DNA of 64,000 bases from Colletotrichum lupini (lineage: Eukaryota; Ascomycota; Sordariomycetes; Glomerellales; Glomerellaceae): contig NC_064672.1 in NCBI RefSeq assembly GCF_023278565.1, positions 7,626,001-7,690,000 of the forward strand, given 5' to 3'. Position 1 is the first letter of the stretch. Every line of letters begins with the position of its first letter. Positions 32,639-44,813 of the stretch are shown one piece after another. The translations under genes were made by a program, and so were the position numbers. The notes beneath the pieces were generated by a model. The model was not told where the DNA came from, made no database searches, and saw only the letters and a program-made list of their open reading frames with translations.

Positions 32639-33499
32639 TTAAGATTTGATCCGCTGATCATCACCTGGAAATCAGAGTTAGCTTCAATGGATGATCGTAC
32701 ATCAAGGCAATTTCAACTAGTGAAGCGTAAAGACTCCACAGCTGTAGAATTCAAGATTAAAAAGCTCACCTGCGTCATTCTCATCGAGAGCTGTGGTGTA
32801 AGACAGACGACTGGCTGGGGTAGCCCATTGCTCAGTCGTAGCGGTAGTGGAATCTCCCGCAGGAAGCATGATCATGTTGGCCGGTGTAACGGGCCGGATA
32901 GTCGGTACTTCAGTACCACCCTTGTGAGCGTTCTTGCTCTCCAGAGCAACATCATTTTGGGCGGTGTTGGCGGTATCATTGGCAGATTCGTGTCTCGCGT
33001 GCTCGGCTTCGTGGAGCCGCGCAGGCAGAGGGTCCAGGGAAGACGCTGGCTGGTTCTCCAACTCAGCCATGGCAAGAGCTGGATTGATGGCCATTTTGGC
33101 ATGCTCACTGCCCTTCAAGGTTTCAATGCTGCTCTGGAGAGCTTCCAGGTCTTTGTAACCTTCCTTGGTGGGCAGGATTTCGAGCTCTGGATATTCGAGT
33201 TGGGCAGATGACTTGACACCGGGCTTGGACGGCATCATTTTTCCCAAGCTGGTCTTCATGGCCTTCCCGAGCTTCTTCGACATGGACTGAGAAGACTTCT
33301 TGATCTCGACGACGCTGGGCATGGAAGTCTTGCCGGCGAGCTCAACATACTGCGCTGTCTCCGCACCGGGGACTGCCGCAAAATCCTTCGGCGTCATATC
33401 GTCATCAGGGCCTGCAGTACTAGTTCTCTTGGCTCTGTCATGGGAGGGCCACTTGGCCCAAGAAGAAGGAGGTGTAGCAATCTTTTGGAAGCCCAAATT
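32639..33499 (-). pseudogene. Open continuation of the disordered-protein gene beyond an in-frame TAG
   Basis: Directly after the TAG at 33502-33500 the same frame stays open for 243 codons (33499-32770). It then reaches a good donor (gtgagc, 32769) in phase 1. An intron with a perfect branch point (gctaac) ends at 32665, and a 26-nt exon (32664-32639) finishes the protein with DDQRIKS and a stop. The segment looks like real protein (ATPPSSWAKWPSHDRAKR; LEYPELEILPT) and lacks a good start codon of its own. It is therefore most easily read as the C-terminal part of the upstream gene. Possible explanations are a nonsense mutation, stop-codon read-through, an unrecognised intron ending at that TAG, or a sequence error. 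I see no consensus donor in the right phase just upstream. Confidence 0.55.
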
Positions 33500-36067
33500 C
33501 TATTTGGTGCTTGTGACATCTTCGTTGTTCTCCGACTTCTTGGGAATGATGGTACCGGAGAAAGACTGCTGAGAAGTGCTTGACTGGCTGGCGTTTCGTG
33601 TTGCGATAAAATCCTGCGCTTTGGTTTCTTTGTAGCGATATCCGACTACATCTCGCTCTGTAGGGTGAGAGAGGTGGTTCTCGTCGACTGAGATTGTTCC
33701 CATGCTGGCTTTAGCCATGGCAGACTTCTTGGAATATGTAGTGGACTTGGTCTCGCGCTGGTCGTGCTCAACTCTGAAAGCTCGCTGCCAGACCACGGTG
33801 GCGCTTTCAGTGAGCTTGGGTGCAGTGAATGCGACGTCGTTCGGGACATGCTGGGTCGAAGAAGTGATGCTGTGACTCGAAAGCATTTCAATGTTCTCCC
33901 GTGGCTTGAGCATCTGGTTCGCTACCGACGAGGAGTTCAGCTGTGCGGGCTCCGTGGAAGACTGACTATGCGACTGCCATCGATTCTTGGTACTCGAGCT
34001 TCTACGAATGCCCAGGAATTGGAGGAATGAAGACTTTCGCGACGGTCCATAGCCGTCGCTAGGCAGGTCGATCTGGGATTCACCAGAAATTCCTCCAATA
34101 CCACCAACTGAACCAGGCTTCTCGTTCTTCGGGTCAGGGACGTTCCGCGCGGTGCCGTAGTTGTGATAGTTCTCAGTCTGGAAGCAAATACCATCTGCGC
34201 CAGCTACTTCCTGGCCTGATAGGATGATAGAAGGTACAGCCGTGTCAGAGTCGGGGTTCTTGTCTAGGGCGGTACGATAACTCTCATCAGAATGCTGCTC
34301 CTTGAGATTGTACACTGTTGCTTTATTAGTTGAGATACCAGCTTCCGCGATTAATGTAAACCCACAATCAAAGTTGGCGAGGTCGAGATCAATAAGACTC
34401 TCAGCAAGGCTGTTGCGATCGTCGTCACCACTGATATTCTTCAAGCCCGATGGCGAGGCGGTACGTGTGTTCTGCATAGACGAGTATACAGAAGATGACG
34501 GATAGTGGGACGGCTCGTTCGCTTGCAAGGGCATTCTACCAAACAAAGTAGTCTTTACCTCCAAGTCGTCTTTCAAAGGCAAGTCGGCGTACGGCTTGTC
34601 ACCAGAAATTTCTTGGAGTGGAAAGCTGATGGGGCTCGAGTGTTGACGGTTTGTTCCTTTCTCATCGCCAGCTTCGGTAGCAGAGCTGCGACTAGGCACT
34701 GCAGTTGCGAACTTCTTCTTGCCATCCAAATCCTGAGCTGTGACGAAATCCTCCTGAGACGAGAGCTTCTCGGCGAGCAGCCAGGTCTCCCAGCCACTGC
34801 CATCCTGGGACTGTGCAGATTCCGAAGTGCGGGGAGGCTGAGATATGCCCACGGGCTCGGTTGCGAGCTTGCCATCGGGCTTCTCCATGTCGCACAGAGT
34901 TGCGCCGTTGCTGGAAGAACCATCTTGAAATTGGGCCTCAGAAGCCTCCTTGTCGTCAAAGGCAGCTGTGCTCTCAGCGTCCAGTGGGAGGGGGATATTC
35001 TGAGGTTGAAGAGAGAGGGCCATCTGACTTTCGCAGTGGGGGATACACTGGGAGAGTCTCCAAGTTCTGAAAGACTCGTCATCCTGATCGGCGCGACTCT
35101 GGCGAGCAGGGAGAATCGGGGCCGGGGGAGGCATATCAGGGAGTGACCCTCGCTCTCGAAGAACAAGATTTGTTGCCGTGACCTTCGTGGAGGTTTCAGG
35201 CTTTGGACAGCTGCTACGCCGGCGGTCTCCAGTGGTGATATCGATAGGATGAACCTTAACACCTTCGTTCGAAAGCTTGGCAGCAGGCGGTGGCTGCGGC
35301 AGAGACGTGACATCAACCACAGAAACATCGGTGGGAATCTCCACCTCTATTCCGCTCCGCGGCCGCGGTCCGCTCTGACGCTCGCTTTGGTGATCACCAG
35401 GAACTTCCACCACTGTCTCCAACCCACGGAATCTCTTACTTCCAGGCGTGACAGATCGCGAACTGTGCTCGCTCTCGAGGTCGGCTTGAATGCGCCTCAT
35501 GTTGTTCTGTCTCACAGAGTAAGTATAAGCAGCCTGATCGTATTGCGGGGAGCCATCTATCTCCGTAGCAGCGGGATTGGAAGAGGGCCTCTGAATGCTG
35601 ATAATCGACACCCGCTTGTCACTGTCGGGACTGTCAGACCGCTTGTTGCTGTTGTTAGAGCGGCGTCGGCTGAGTCTGCTCCATGGGCCACTTCTTCTGG
35701 GTGCTTCGATTTGATCCTCGTGGTCCGACACATATTCGACCTCGGTGGGATCAGGAATGAAATCCAGTTCAGGAGAGCGCATGTATGAGCGCTGAGAGGA
35801 CGTAATGGAGCCCCCTGTGTTGGTTCCACTGAGCATGAGTTCCATGTTGTAGTTGCTTCCAGGCAGCTTGGCCGGAGGAGGCAGCTTGATCAATTCGACA
35901 AGGGGCTGCTTCGGAACCTGGGCTGGAATTTTCTCCTTCGATTTCGCGTTCTTCGCCTTTCTGTCCTTCGACTGCGTGTCTTCGGGAGGATCCGCCTCCT
36001 TTGCCTTTGCGTCTTCATCCTGCCCCTTTTTCTTGGAGGAGATGCCGATGCAGCAGACGTGCACCAT
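33500..36067 (-). CDS. Large disordered fungal protein of unknown function (main part)
   Basis: A frame of 855 codons from the ATG at 36067 (context catcaagATGgtg, protein start MVHVCCIGISSKKKGQ) to TAG at 33500. The frame is open further upstream only by non-ATG codons. The start MVHVCCIG places two Cys beside Val and Gly followed by Lys, which could be a lipidated or membrane-touching N-terminus, but no myristoylation Gly is at position 2. The rest is Ser/Pro/Asp-rich with many possible phosphorylation sites, poly-basic patches (SRLSRRRSNNSNKR) and no recognised domain. The coding sequence probably continues past the stop (32639-33499). If read through, the protein would be about 1,100 residues. 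Confidence 0.7.
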   Translation of the reverse strand: MVHVCCIGISSKKKGQDEDAKAKEADPPEDTQSKDRKAKNAKSKEKIPAQVPKQPLVELIKLPPPAKLPGSNYNMELMLSGTNTGGSITSSQRSYMRSPELDFIPDPTEVEYVSDHEDQIEAPRRSGPWSRLSRRRSNNSNKRSDSPDSDKRVSIISIQRPSSNPAATEIDGSPQYDQAAYTYSVRQNNMRRIQADLESEHSSRSVTPGSKRFRGLETVVEVPGDHQSERQSGPRPRSGIEVEIPTDVSVVDVTSLPQPPPAAKLSNEGVKVHPIDITTGDRRRSSCPKPETSTKVTATNLVLRERGSLPDMPPPAPILPARQSRADQDDESFRTWRLSQCIPHCESQMALSLQPQNIPLPLDAESTAAFDDKEASEAQFQDGSSSNGATLCDMEKPDGKLATEPVGISQPPRTSESAQSQDGSGWETWLLAEKLSSQEDFVTAQDLDGKKKFATAVPSRSSATEAGDEKGTNRQHSSPISFPLQEISGDKPYADLPLKDDLEVKTTLFGRMPLQANEPSHYPSSSVYSSMQNTRTASPSGLKNISGDDDRNSLAESLIDLDLANFDCGFTLIAEAGISTNKATVYNLKEQHSDESYRTALDKNPDSDTAVPSIILSGQEVAGADGICFQTENYHNYGTARNVPDPKNEKPGSVGGIGGISGESQIDLPSDGYGPSRKSSFLQFLGIRRSSSTKNRWQSHSQSSTEPAQLNSSSVANQMLKPRENIEMLSSHSITSSTQHVPNDVAFTAPKLTESATVVWQRAFRVEHDQRETKSTTYSKKSAMAKASMGTISVDENHLSHPTERDVVGYRYKETKAQDFIATRNASQSSTSQQSFSGTIIPKKSENNEDVTSTK

Positions 36068-39000
36068 CTTGATGGGTTTCCACTGTGGATGCTCGATTTT
36101 CTCTGTGTTTGCTTTGGTCTCCAAACGAGCGAAGAGGTGGTGATAGTCGGATGGCTGGCGAAAAATACTTGGTACCAATCCAAGAAACTGCTCGACCTGC
36201 CCAAGAGGAGAATGATGCAAATGAAAGTCTGATGAGCAAGGTTGTCTTGCAACAGGCCAAGGCCAAAAAGAGAGGTTGAAGGAGATGGGGGATTTGGCAA
36301 GAAGCTTCTTCTGTGGAGGGTAGAGGGCAGAGAAGGAAAGCAGAAGGCCCAGTCAAGTTGTGGAATGTTGACCTGACGATGTCATCTTTCTGCTGAGTGA
36401 AAACAGCGGGTGCCCCTGAGGGTTCCTTCTCGAGGATCTGTTGCTTTCACTGGTGGCAGTCACCAGGGACAACATCATCAAGCAACACGGGCACCCAGGT
36501 CAAGCAGCGGTCATCAAAGACCAGCAGCCGCCTCCCTCAAAAGTGCCATGCGGCTTGTGAGAGCATGTAACAAAGGCAACGCCGCATGTGTGAACTGCGT
36601 ATACTCAAAACTGAGGGTGAGCGCTTGCTTCGATATCTGTATATACCCGCTACCCATCTTCAACCCATCTAACATAACTTTTGTCAGAGTAATCATCCAT
36701 GTTGGAGTGGGTTTGAAGTGTTGGTTGTTAATACTGACAACTTGGCTTCGATTTGATCCTGTTCGAACAGACTCTACAACACCAGCCATTTGGGTTGTAT
36801 ATGTTGACTAGTGTTGGCCTTTCTGGGCCCCTATCTGAAGCCTTCAAGACTGTCTTTGAGCATCGTCCGAGGCACCAGTTGGGAGCACCATCTTGGAGCA
36901 TGATCTTGGAGCACCGTTCTCGGGCGTCTTCATGGGCATCGTTTGTATCTGTATCTCAAATCATCCGCTTGGACGTGCAGACGATCCAGATCTACAAGCA
37001 TTCGTGTAGAAGAAAACAGAATGGGTCTTTTCAGTAGGACTCTGCATCAAAATAGGTCATTTCAGTAGGACTCTGCTTCGAACCTCTGACCGACTAGCTC
37101 TTGGCGTAGCTATTGCTGTTGATCCGATCCTCCAAATGGCCTTTTGGCTATTGCTAATCAGACCCATTGAGAAGGTAGTATTAGCAGACCATAACCCTCG
37201 GGCTTACAATATTTTGTGCCACTTGGCATCGAAGAATTCGAGTTTCAACGTTCCCTCTCGATCCATGGAGCAAACGCCACATTCTAGTTCCCCAGAAGGT
37301 GTTTTACGGCTCATCGACATGCTCTGTTCTATGATGATCTTCCCTAAGCAGCTTTGCTGCGGCTAGATACGGGAAGGAAAGCTCGCGTTTTGGTACGGAA
37401 CCATCGACACATCGATTTCAGACAGTTGAGACTGATGATGCCATGAGGTCGGGAATGGAAGCCTCGGACACGTGGGTTAGTGGAGGGCGGTCGAAAGCGG
37501 CCCGTTCAATGAGACATCCGATCCGACGTTGTGCCCTATGAGGCCGCAAGTACGAACGGGTGGCGCAGCAGGTTTTCTTGGCTTGTGGGAATTTTCGAGA
37601 CATGGAAGTGATGAAGCTGGTATCCGTTCAATATGCCGGTTTGAATGTTGCCCGGGTCTAGATTTGTCAAAATGCGCAGACTCGAGAATGACTTTCGCTG
37701 ACTTCAGCGTGCAACAATCTAATGTGTAGTCGAAAGGATGACCCGACCCGGTTGATTATGGGGACGGAGCTGCCGCATGATACTTGGCGACAGGGTTAGG
37801 AATTCGGGTGAGCGACCGATGCTGTGCAAACAAATGCAAGCGACCAAACTCAAAACAAGGACGTGGGTGTCAGACAGGAGGAACCCCTCCTAACTCCCCA
37901 GTAGGCAGTGCCAGCCAGCCAGGGAGCTACCGTGTTTGACGTTTTTTGACGAGTGTTCCGACTTGGTTCGCCTGGTCGGTCCTTTTTGATTAGCAGGATT
38001 TGACAGAGCATCAAGCCTTCGTATCAGGGAATGGGAACGGCAATTACGGCGCGGTTGCGACCAACATGAGGCAAATCAAGGAAGGCGATGCGATGGTGTG
38101 AAGCAGGCGGAAGTTGAAAGAAGCAACGACGGGAGGCAAAGCGGGTTGGCGTTGATGTGTCTTGGCCCAAGATCAGTGATCGCCCAGGCGTTGAGAAAGT
38201 GAGGTGAAGGGGAAGACGATCCCGCGTTGGTTTCCAGGATGGGTGTAAGACAAAATGGCGGGGCGAAATGCAATGAAATGGGCCGACGCCGGTGTCTCTG
38301 AGTCTATAGGCCTCCGGATCTCTGAGTCTGTGAGAGACATCTGAGGTACGACGAACATCTCAGTAAGGTAAGGTACCTTATTCTGAGTGTTGCCTGAGGT
38401 GATACAGGTAACAAGTCCAGGCTCCGTCCCGGGCAGGACCGTAGTGGAGGAAAGGCGGAGGAAGGAGCAGAGGATCTAAACCTAGGAGGAAGGCACCGAA
38501 CGGCGAGGAGCAGGAACTTCCAGGAACCGAAGGAGCTGAAGTCACCGATTCGGGACCACCTTCCCGCCTTGCCCCAGGAGTAAGACCGGGCGGGAGACGT
38601 GTTACCGTCGTCAGCGGGTGGCCTTATGTCCAGTGCAGGCTGACGTTGACAACTTCCATTGACAAGCAATCTGAGAACCTGGAAGCTGGAGCATCCATCA
38701 ATCAATCAATCGGCCAGTCACTTCTGACAATGGGTTCAGGCTCAAAACTCCAGAGTGCTCGAGTCCACCATTCGTGCCGAAACCACCGAAAGGATGCACG
38801 CGGCAGCATACGAATGGCTCGAAGCCTCATCAGAAGTGACCAGATTCATCATCATTGTCCAGGGTTTTCAGGTGAAGATAATGTAAGCTCCAGGTGTGCA
38901 ATTTCCAGCGCGAATTTTCTGCAAGATTAATCAAGTCAAAGGCCCAGCAGGATCGCTGCCATCGCAAAGCTGCGCAATAATATGCAGATTGCCGTTGGTC

Positions 39001-41234
39001 AAGGTCAGGCCAGACCCAGAACCCAGACCCGGCCAGTCCAGGCTCCCCGAAAAGTTGGGAACTGCCGGGTAACGACTCGCCGGCTCATCTGACGGTTATT
39101 ATTACCGCAGAGCTGAAAGGAAGAAAAAAGAACACCACCACCTCGCTGCCTGCATAGCCGTACATACAGAAGTGTCGGTTGTGCTGGAGACAGTACATTT
39201 CGACATAATCTCGACACAATCATTCTGTGACAGGGACTTCCGGGGCGAACCCTGAGGGGGAGATTTGGTTGTTTCCACCCCTGCCGAGGAGGGGGCGAGG
39301 AGCCATGGTCCGTGTCACCGTGGATTGACGACTTGGAGGCTGGACTTCTGGAGTCTTGTGTGCAACTTTACTCAGTTTTCCCGCAGGTTTTCCCAGATGA
39401 AGGTCTCCGCCGCCAATTCCGGGGGGAAGAGAATTGACGAGGATTGACAGACCAGCAGTGCGGTGCAAAATGTAACCGCGAGCGGCAACACTTGAGCGCC
39501 AGTCTCCAGAGGGGGCCGAGGGGATCGCCTCGGGGGTCTGAAACCCTTCTCTTCGGGGGTTCAATGCTTGGCCAAGAGCCAAATGGTGAGGATTGTAACT
39601 GTACTCAAGCAGTGGACTGTGCTTCCAGTCACTGTGCCGGTTGCCCATAGGCAATGGTACGGAGTACCTGGATGATTCTGAACTTTGCTCCGTCTGATGA
39701 TGCTCATTTCCATCAGATCATCCCGTCGTTTCGATCTCATGTTTGCTGGCCGGGTTGGCTGCTCTCCTAGTTACAGCAGGGTCATCCACGCCTTCTCGTC
39801 GGTCACACGAAAGCACCAGAGACATTGAGCATTACGTTGCACCAGCTGAAGCCAGCTGCGGTCATGAGCTGAGCTTTGGAAACCCGAGTCTTTGTTCTAC
39901 ATTCCACCAAGCCCCCGGAAGATGCAGAACGACTCGATCCTCGTGGCATCTGAGACGAAAACATTCCGCAGCAGTGAAGAACAAACCACGGGCCACGAAC
40001 CAGGACGACAACTCACAAAGCTTGGACCCGGCGTTGCCAACTCCATCTTCGATTCTGATGGACGATCATGGAGAAGGCGGAAATTTTCTCTGCTCCACGT
40101 CGGCGCACACGTACCGCATGTCTTGGCACAGCTGGCCACAGCGGCAGATGGGAGATGGTTGATGGATCGTGGCCCTCTGTCTCCCGTCTAGAGTTGCATC
40201 GAGACAACGTGACGATGTGGACTGGGAAATAGCATGGCGGCAGAGGCAGAGGCAGTCAGTCGGTCAGCGACAGTTTGGGGGCCAGAGTGCCAGACTACCA
40301 AGTACCAACTTCCAAAACTTCCAACAACTCTGGAACTGCATGGCGCGACAACGTCGCACACAATGGACCATTTCAGGGCTACCGCGTCGATCCCATTCTC
40401 CCCCCGAAGAGACGCCACATTGATCCGACCCCCCTGATATTTGGCTCTCCGGAGTACAGATTACCGCAGTCGGGTGCACAACAGAGATCAGTGACTGGAG
40501 AGGTTGTCAGCAAATCTAGGTCATCCGCTAAAGGGGGGACCGAGGGGCTGAGCGCAGACTCCCTGTTGGTCGGTGCCTCGATATGTTCCTGGCTAGAATC
40601 TGGTCTAAGGCAAGGTACCCGAGTCGACCAAGCGATTAACAGCGCCTAGTAATGAGAGGGAAAGAATTGAGGGGGATGAGGCCACTGAGCCAACCGACAT
40701 ACTGCCGCTCCGACTCATTACCTTCTCCTCCGCTTCCAAGTTTCCGTCCCGATTCCCTAGCCACGGAGCCTGACACAAGATTGAGCACGACTGAAAGATG
40801 TCACTATTGACAGGCTTTATCGGACTATTCCCGACACATCTATGGCCACCATAGTCCGTACACAGTATGATATATCCCGCAGAGAAAAGGGGTCAGGTTG
40901 CACGAGGGTCAGTTAATACTCGTGCACTGTAACGGAAGCGGTGCATATCGAGATGTGCAGTCTTCTGTTACGTCACTCACTGCAAACAAACAACACCTAT
41001 GGCTTTTTCGTAGGGCAGGGCTCCCGATAAGAATTTGCGGTGAGAGGCGGGCCGGCGCCAAGTTGCAACTGTGCCGGAGTGTAGGGCACATGCGAATAGG
41101 GGCGCAAAAGGGATCGACTGGCTACCGCTTCGTCGCAGATATTTCCAGTCGGCGGCAGTGTAAAGTCAGCTACAGCACGCGCGCGTGCGGCGCGCTCGCC
41201 ATTCATCACGTATTTAGCACCGCATTACACGAGT

Positions 41235-41257
41235 ATCTCTCTCTCTCTCTCTCTCTT
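41235..41257. repeat. TC dinucleotide microsatellite
   Basis: About eleven TC units within non-coding DNA. Confidence 0.9.
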
Positions 41258-43739
41258 TTAGCGCGTCTATGGATAATTCGTCTCACGTCTCTTCACGTCA
41301 CATCAAGATGGGCAGGGTCAAAACGGTCACCCTAAGGTTAAGTGAGTTTAAGGTCGGTCGCTAAAACGCCTCCATCGAGGTAGGTTGGTTGGTTTCGCAG
41401 CGGATCAGGACGCTACGGGCCTACGGGGAGACTCTCTCGAGAGGAGACCGCACGTCAAGCAGACGGACCCCCCGGCTAAGCGGCAGTCTCTCATGGCGTT
41501 TTCATTTTTAGCCCTTTTGTGGCTCACTCTGGTTTGGCGCCGCCGGGCGAGACTTAACCGCTGCATCTAGCAATGTGCCGTTGGCTGACTGTTGGCGCTA
41601 GACTAGATCACAATGAAAGTTGAACGGTGAGTGGACAGAGCGTGAGAAATGGCTGGGGTTTCATGTGAGGGGAAAGAACGGTAAACTACGAATATTTGGA
41701 AACAGAATCTGGCAGATTGATGCAACGGTCGGCTGGCTGAGCCTCTGAGGGAGGTAAAAAAAACCTTTGAGACTTGCATCGCCGTGTCTGCAAGGCCGAA
41801 AATACGACACATGCCTTATGATGGTGTTATTGACCACACACGTACTCCGTAGTAGTAGGTACGCCGTACAGATACGGGCCTGAGCCAACTGTCGGTCAGT
41901 CTGCTAGCGGTCTGTTGCACCTGTCACCGTCGACCGAAGCTTTGCATATGCGCACAGATTGGGTTGGGCGCATACGAGGGACGACTCGGCCGTGCTTACG
42001 GACGGATGCTCGTACGTCTGAATGTCGTACAGCATACGATGGCCCATGGCCTTATTGCCAATTGGTGTACATAAAAAAAAAACGCATGAAGAGTCGTTCT
42101 TGTGTACGGAGTAGCGCAGGGCACAATGCCTGTGGTTCGGCACCGCGGACGGGACAGCGGCAACAGACAACAGGCCATCTCCACCGTTTTATGGTCTCTC
42201 AATGAAAAGCAAATTGAGCATCCCGGGATACTGCGTACGGATGGACGTTGAGGTCGGAGTATGGGGGGCTGTCGGCTACCGACGTGTACGAATAGGCTGC
42301 GAAGCCGGCATGATGCAAGAAGTTAAGAACAAGCTCAACAACGAGGGAGAAAGAGCAGCCCGCGCGGGATCGATAATCAAGAAGCAATCAATCTCTCTAC
42401 TTGTACGGGTACGCTCTCCACCGACTGGATCCGCAAGAGATCTAGAAGTTGGTCACTGGTTAGAGGGCTGAGCCACGTTTGCACGGAACACTGCCGTAGT
42501 CTGTTGGTATCTGCAGAGAAACTGTACAGATGGTCATGGAAGAAGCTTCCGTACGGCTCCGGGTAGCAAGCAAGAGTCAGTAAATGCACGCTCTCTGATG
42601 CTTCTTCTTCTCCTTCTCAGCTAATACGTAGGAATGTACGGATACTGCGTACGAATAGTGTGCAATGACAGCGTATCCAGCTCCGTAGGTATGGGACCAT
42701 AGAGTCCACAATCACATCTTTCATTAATTTGATCAGCAAGGTGAGGTACCTTATCGCAGGGACCCTCGCATCCTGGACAGTGACTCTGGGAGTCAGGGAT
42801 GACGGGGCGCCTGTGGCCACGATCTTAACTGGGATTCGGGCTGATGTGGACGGTGTGGATCCGGACGATTGGCCACGCTTGTGTCTCATGTTTGGCGGTA
42901 CCTGCATATGAGGAGCGGGATGGCAGGGGTTGGGCCGACAGGGGTAAGCTGACCAAAAAGTGCGCTGACAACTGGCAAATCCAGGACGACAGGCAGGCGC
43001 GCACGGCGAGGCAATAGCAACGGCACGGGCTGACAGGTGGTAAGGTAGGAGGCGCCTCCGAAGGCTTTCCCTGCTTGGGCAAAGGGGAAACACAACGTCG
43101 AGCGGTACGTATCGCTCAAGCCTCTTTGAAAAAACAAGGTCGGAAAAGGAGTCAACATCAACGGTCTCTCTTCTCTACGCAGTACCTAAGGTACCTTGTC
43201 TAGGTACCTCACTCTTACACTTTCTCACTTACACCACTTCAGTCGAGCATCACAGTTGTCGCCATCATGACTGCTCAGCACTGACTTCCTCGACTACAAC
43301 TCAATACCCAGGTCCATCCATCACGACTACCGCTCATATTCCCTCACATATTGCCGTCGTCGTTGTCGAATACTACCCGGGCTGCCGTCATCACCGGCGT
43401 AGGTGGGGTCATCTCACTCCTGTCTTTTAATGAAGAGGACTCCGTCTGTGGGTTTGACGCTTGACTCCTCAAGATGGAAGACGAAAAATAAAGGCGGCTT
43501 CATCTCTTGCCCCCATGCAAGAGTCGAGGGCTGTGCGGCGAGCGGTGCGGTGGCCGCTGGTTCGCCTCTGCCTTAGCCCAGCTTCCTAAGGTGGGAAGCG
43601 GTTCTTCGTACCCCCTGGATCATCGAGCAAGGGTCCTTGAGAACCCCCCGGCGCCGTCATCCTTTTTTCTTTCCCACCACATCCGTGGTTCTCCACTCCA
43701 CTCCGTGCCTCCTCCCAACGACACACACTCACACTCACA

Positions 43740-43835
43740 CACCACACCCTCACTCACTCACTCTTACCCTCACCTCTACTCGCCCACTCACTCACTCTGC
43801 GCTTCCTTCCTTACTCACTCACTCACTCACAACTC
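43740..43835. repeat. Imperfect CACT/CTCA tetranucleotide repeats
   Basis: Several blocks of ACTC units separated by short non-repeat stretches, in the upstream region of the secreted protein gene. Confidence 0.8.
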
Positions 43836-44813
43836 TACAGAGTACCCTTCTCTTGCTTGGTGCCGGACTAGTCTCGCGCGTCCTGCCATCTCCTTCTCAC
43901 CCTCACAGATGGTTCACCATGTCAGGTACACTTCCTTGGCATCCATGTCATCCCATGCGGGCCAAGCAAGCGTTTGGCCCCAGTCGGTCCACCCCTAATG
44001 CGGTGCGATGCGCCTATGCCGCCGAACCGCGACAAAGTTCCTTGCTCCCTCTTTCTCTTTCTCTCTGTCTCTCTCTCCCATGTATGCTCTGTGGATGGAG
44101 TACTTTGTAGTGTAAGTGGGAAAGTTCCCTCGCTGTGCTGGCAACCTGGGCCTGCCTTGCAAGCGCAACGGGTCTCGGCCGGGCCCTGGACCTGCAATCC
44201 CAAATGTCCATGGCATCTCTACACTACGGAGTACTGCGTAGAGACTAGACTCTCTCTCTCATACGGAGTACTCCATGGATGATGGACCATCACCCTCCAA
44301 GATGAAGGGCCCACGGTCTAATGTAGCTCCCACCCGGGGCCACCCCCCTCCATCAAAGTCCACCCTCCTCCTCGAGCCTTGAGGATTTCGATCCTATCCA
44401 CAAGTCCACGTCCCTCCAGGCTCCCCTCCCCTCCCCCATGCTCCTATGCCCATGTACATCCACCATGGGCTCCACGGGCTAAAAGGACTCTGACCTCCCT
44501 CTCCCCTTCTAAATATCATCCCGCCCTTCCTCTCTTTCACCTACCCTTTCTACCTTTCTCTCTCCACCGCACAGTCTTTCGTTGTCAGTCTTCGGACACA
44601 TTCCATTCATTCAGCCTCAACCCACGCTCTCTATCGAGTATACCATTCGTTCATTTGCGCAAACTGTGTCTTGCAGCCAACACTTTTGAGAAACATCCCC
44701 GCGAAATTGATCTTTCGCCCCTTTTACGATCCCCGATCCGAACAAGCAAAACCGTCTACCCTCGTGGAGATAACTGAAGAGTCGTTGGAAACAACCCATA
44801 CACAACCATCAAA

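Larger units (their letters stand above)
36068..44813. other. 8.7-kb gene-free region with dispersed short motifs
   Basis: No convincing gene is seen on either strand; frames such as 39220-39654, 40275-40649 and 42617-43093 show no domain or intron structure. The region holds a 17-bp direct repeat 34 bases apart near 37027-37077, two AAGGTACCTT palindromes (38370, 43188), a (TC)n run at about 41235-41257 and ACTC-type repeats at 43740-43835. It also carries five of the window's six exact TACGGAGTA motifs. The final kilobase is pyrimidine-rich and serves as promoter and leader of the secreted protein gene. Confidence 0.5.

Noticed and set aside
43740..43835. Regular short repeats as a CRISPR-like array
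   Set aside because: They are ACTC microsatellite blocks without conserved repeats or unique spacers, in a eukaryotic genome.
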